Source of the DNA: Syntrophobacter sp. SbD2
Lineage (GTDB): Bacteria > Desulfobacterota > Syntrophobacteria > Syntrophobacterales > Syntrophobacteraceae
Direction of reading: 5' to 3'
DNA length: 6,245 nt
Assembly: GCA_900290385.1 (NCBI GenBank)
Contig: OMSV01000142.1
Location: 1-6,245, forward strand
Shown: in pieces, positions 6,137-6,245 of the stretch
Layout: every line of letters begins with the position of its first letter
How positions within the stretch are numbered: the first letter of the stretch is position 1
Notes under the pieces: generated by a model
What the model was told of the DNA's origin: nothing
Seen by the model: the letters and a program-made list of their open reading frames with translations, nothing else
Databases searched by the model: none
Translations under genes and position numbers: made by a program

Positions 6137-6245
6137 TTCTATCTCCCTTCAATAAAAGTTAAAAACACAATATTCATTTGAGGCAGCCCCGGCCCGCAGC
6201 CATAGGCTTCGAGCCGGAGCTTAGTTGATCTTTATGAGGTGGTTG

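Noticed and set aside
6187..6220. Imperfect GC-rich hairpin upstream of the ferritin-like gene as a terminator
   Set aside because: The outer stem has a mismatch, the interior is mostly unpaired, and no T-run follows on either strand.
6221..6245. C-terminal end of another minus-strand gene (reads NHLIKIN then stop)
   Set aside because: Only seven codons are visible, too little to support a gene.

Overview
The window looks like chromosomal DNA of an anaerobic or microaerophilic bacterium. A deltaproteobacterial (Desulfobacterota-like) source is my inference from three things: the ferritin-like protein, the style of UvrB, and the abundance of short tandem intergenic repeats. Nothing here fixes the taxonomy. 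Only one gene is both intact and confidently named: uvrB, on the minus strand.

Layout. Positions 1-223 (minus) hold the 5' end of a gene for an exported protein that runs off the left edge. Positions 224 to about 1640 are gene-poor. They contain a decayed fragment resembling a DDE transposase C-terminus (about 678-860, minus), a doubtful 57-residue frame (1072-1245, minus) and two purely repetitive blocks: a 7-bp array at 1364-1398 and a 13-bp array at 1408-1467. Positions 1642-2341 form a compact unit: a plus-strand gene for a 148-residue DUF5681 protein (1785-2231), preceded by two arrays of a 7-bp ATTCACT-type repeat, the second of which abuts the ribosome binding site, and followed by a degenerate 7-bp array. 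Positions 2232-2709 carry no gene but hold a composite repeat (2609-2690) close to the end of uvrB.

The right half is all minus strand, in transcription order: a rubrerythrin/ferritin-like gene (6136 down to 5513 as it stands, 5584 ancestrally), a membrane-anchored coiled-coil protein (5434 to 4840) and uvrB (4710 to 2710). The gaps of about 130-150 bp and the candidate promoters (5525-5553 and around 4767) suggest separate transcription rather than a tight operon. Each of the first two genes carries one clean frame-breaking lesion whose removal restores a coherent protein. The ferritin-like gene has an exact 19-bp tandem duplication. The coiled-coil gene has one surplus A in a run of four. 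These may be assembly errors or recent mutations.

Functionally, UvrB is the damage-verifying helicase of nucleotide excision repair, and the ferritin-like protein would fit oxidative-stress or iron handling. No shared pathway can be demonstrated from sequence. I see no convincing new multi-gene system. The best candidate for something under-described is the DUF5681 gene bracketed by heptamer repeats, which may be a dispersed repeat-associated unit.
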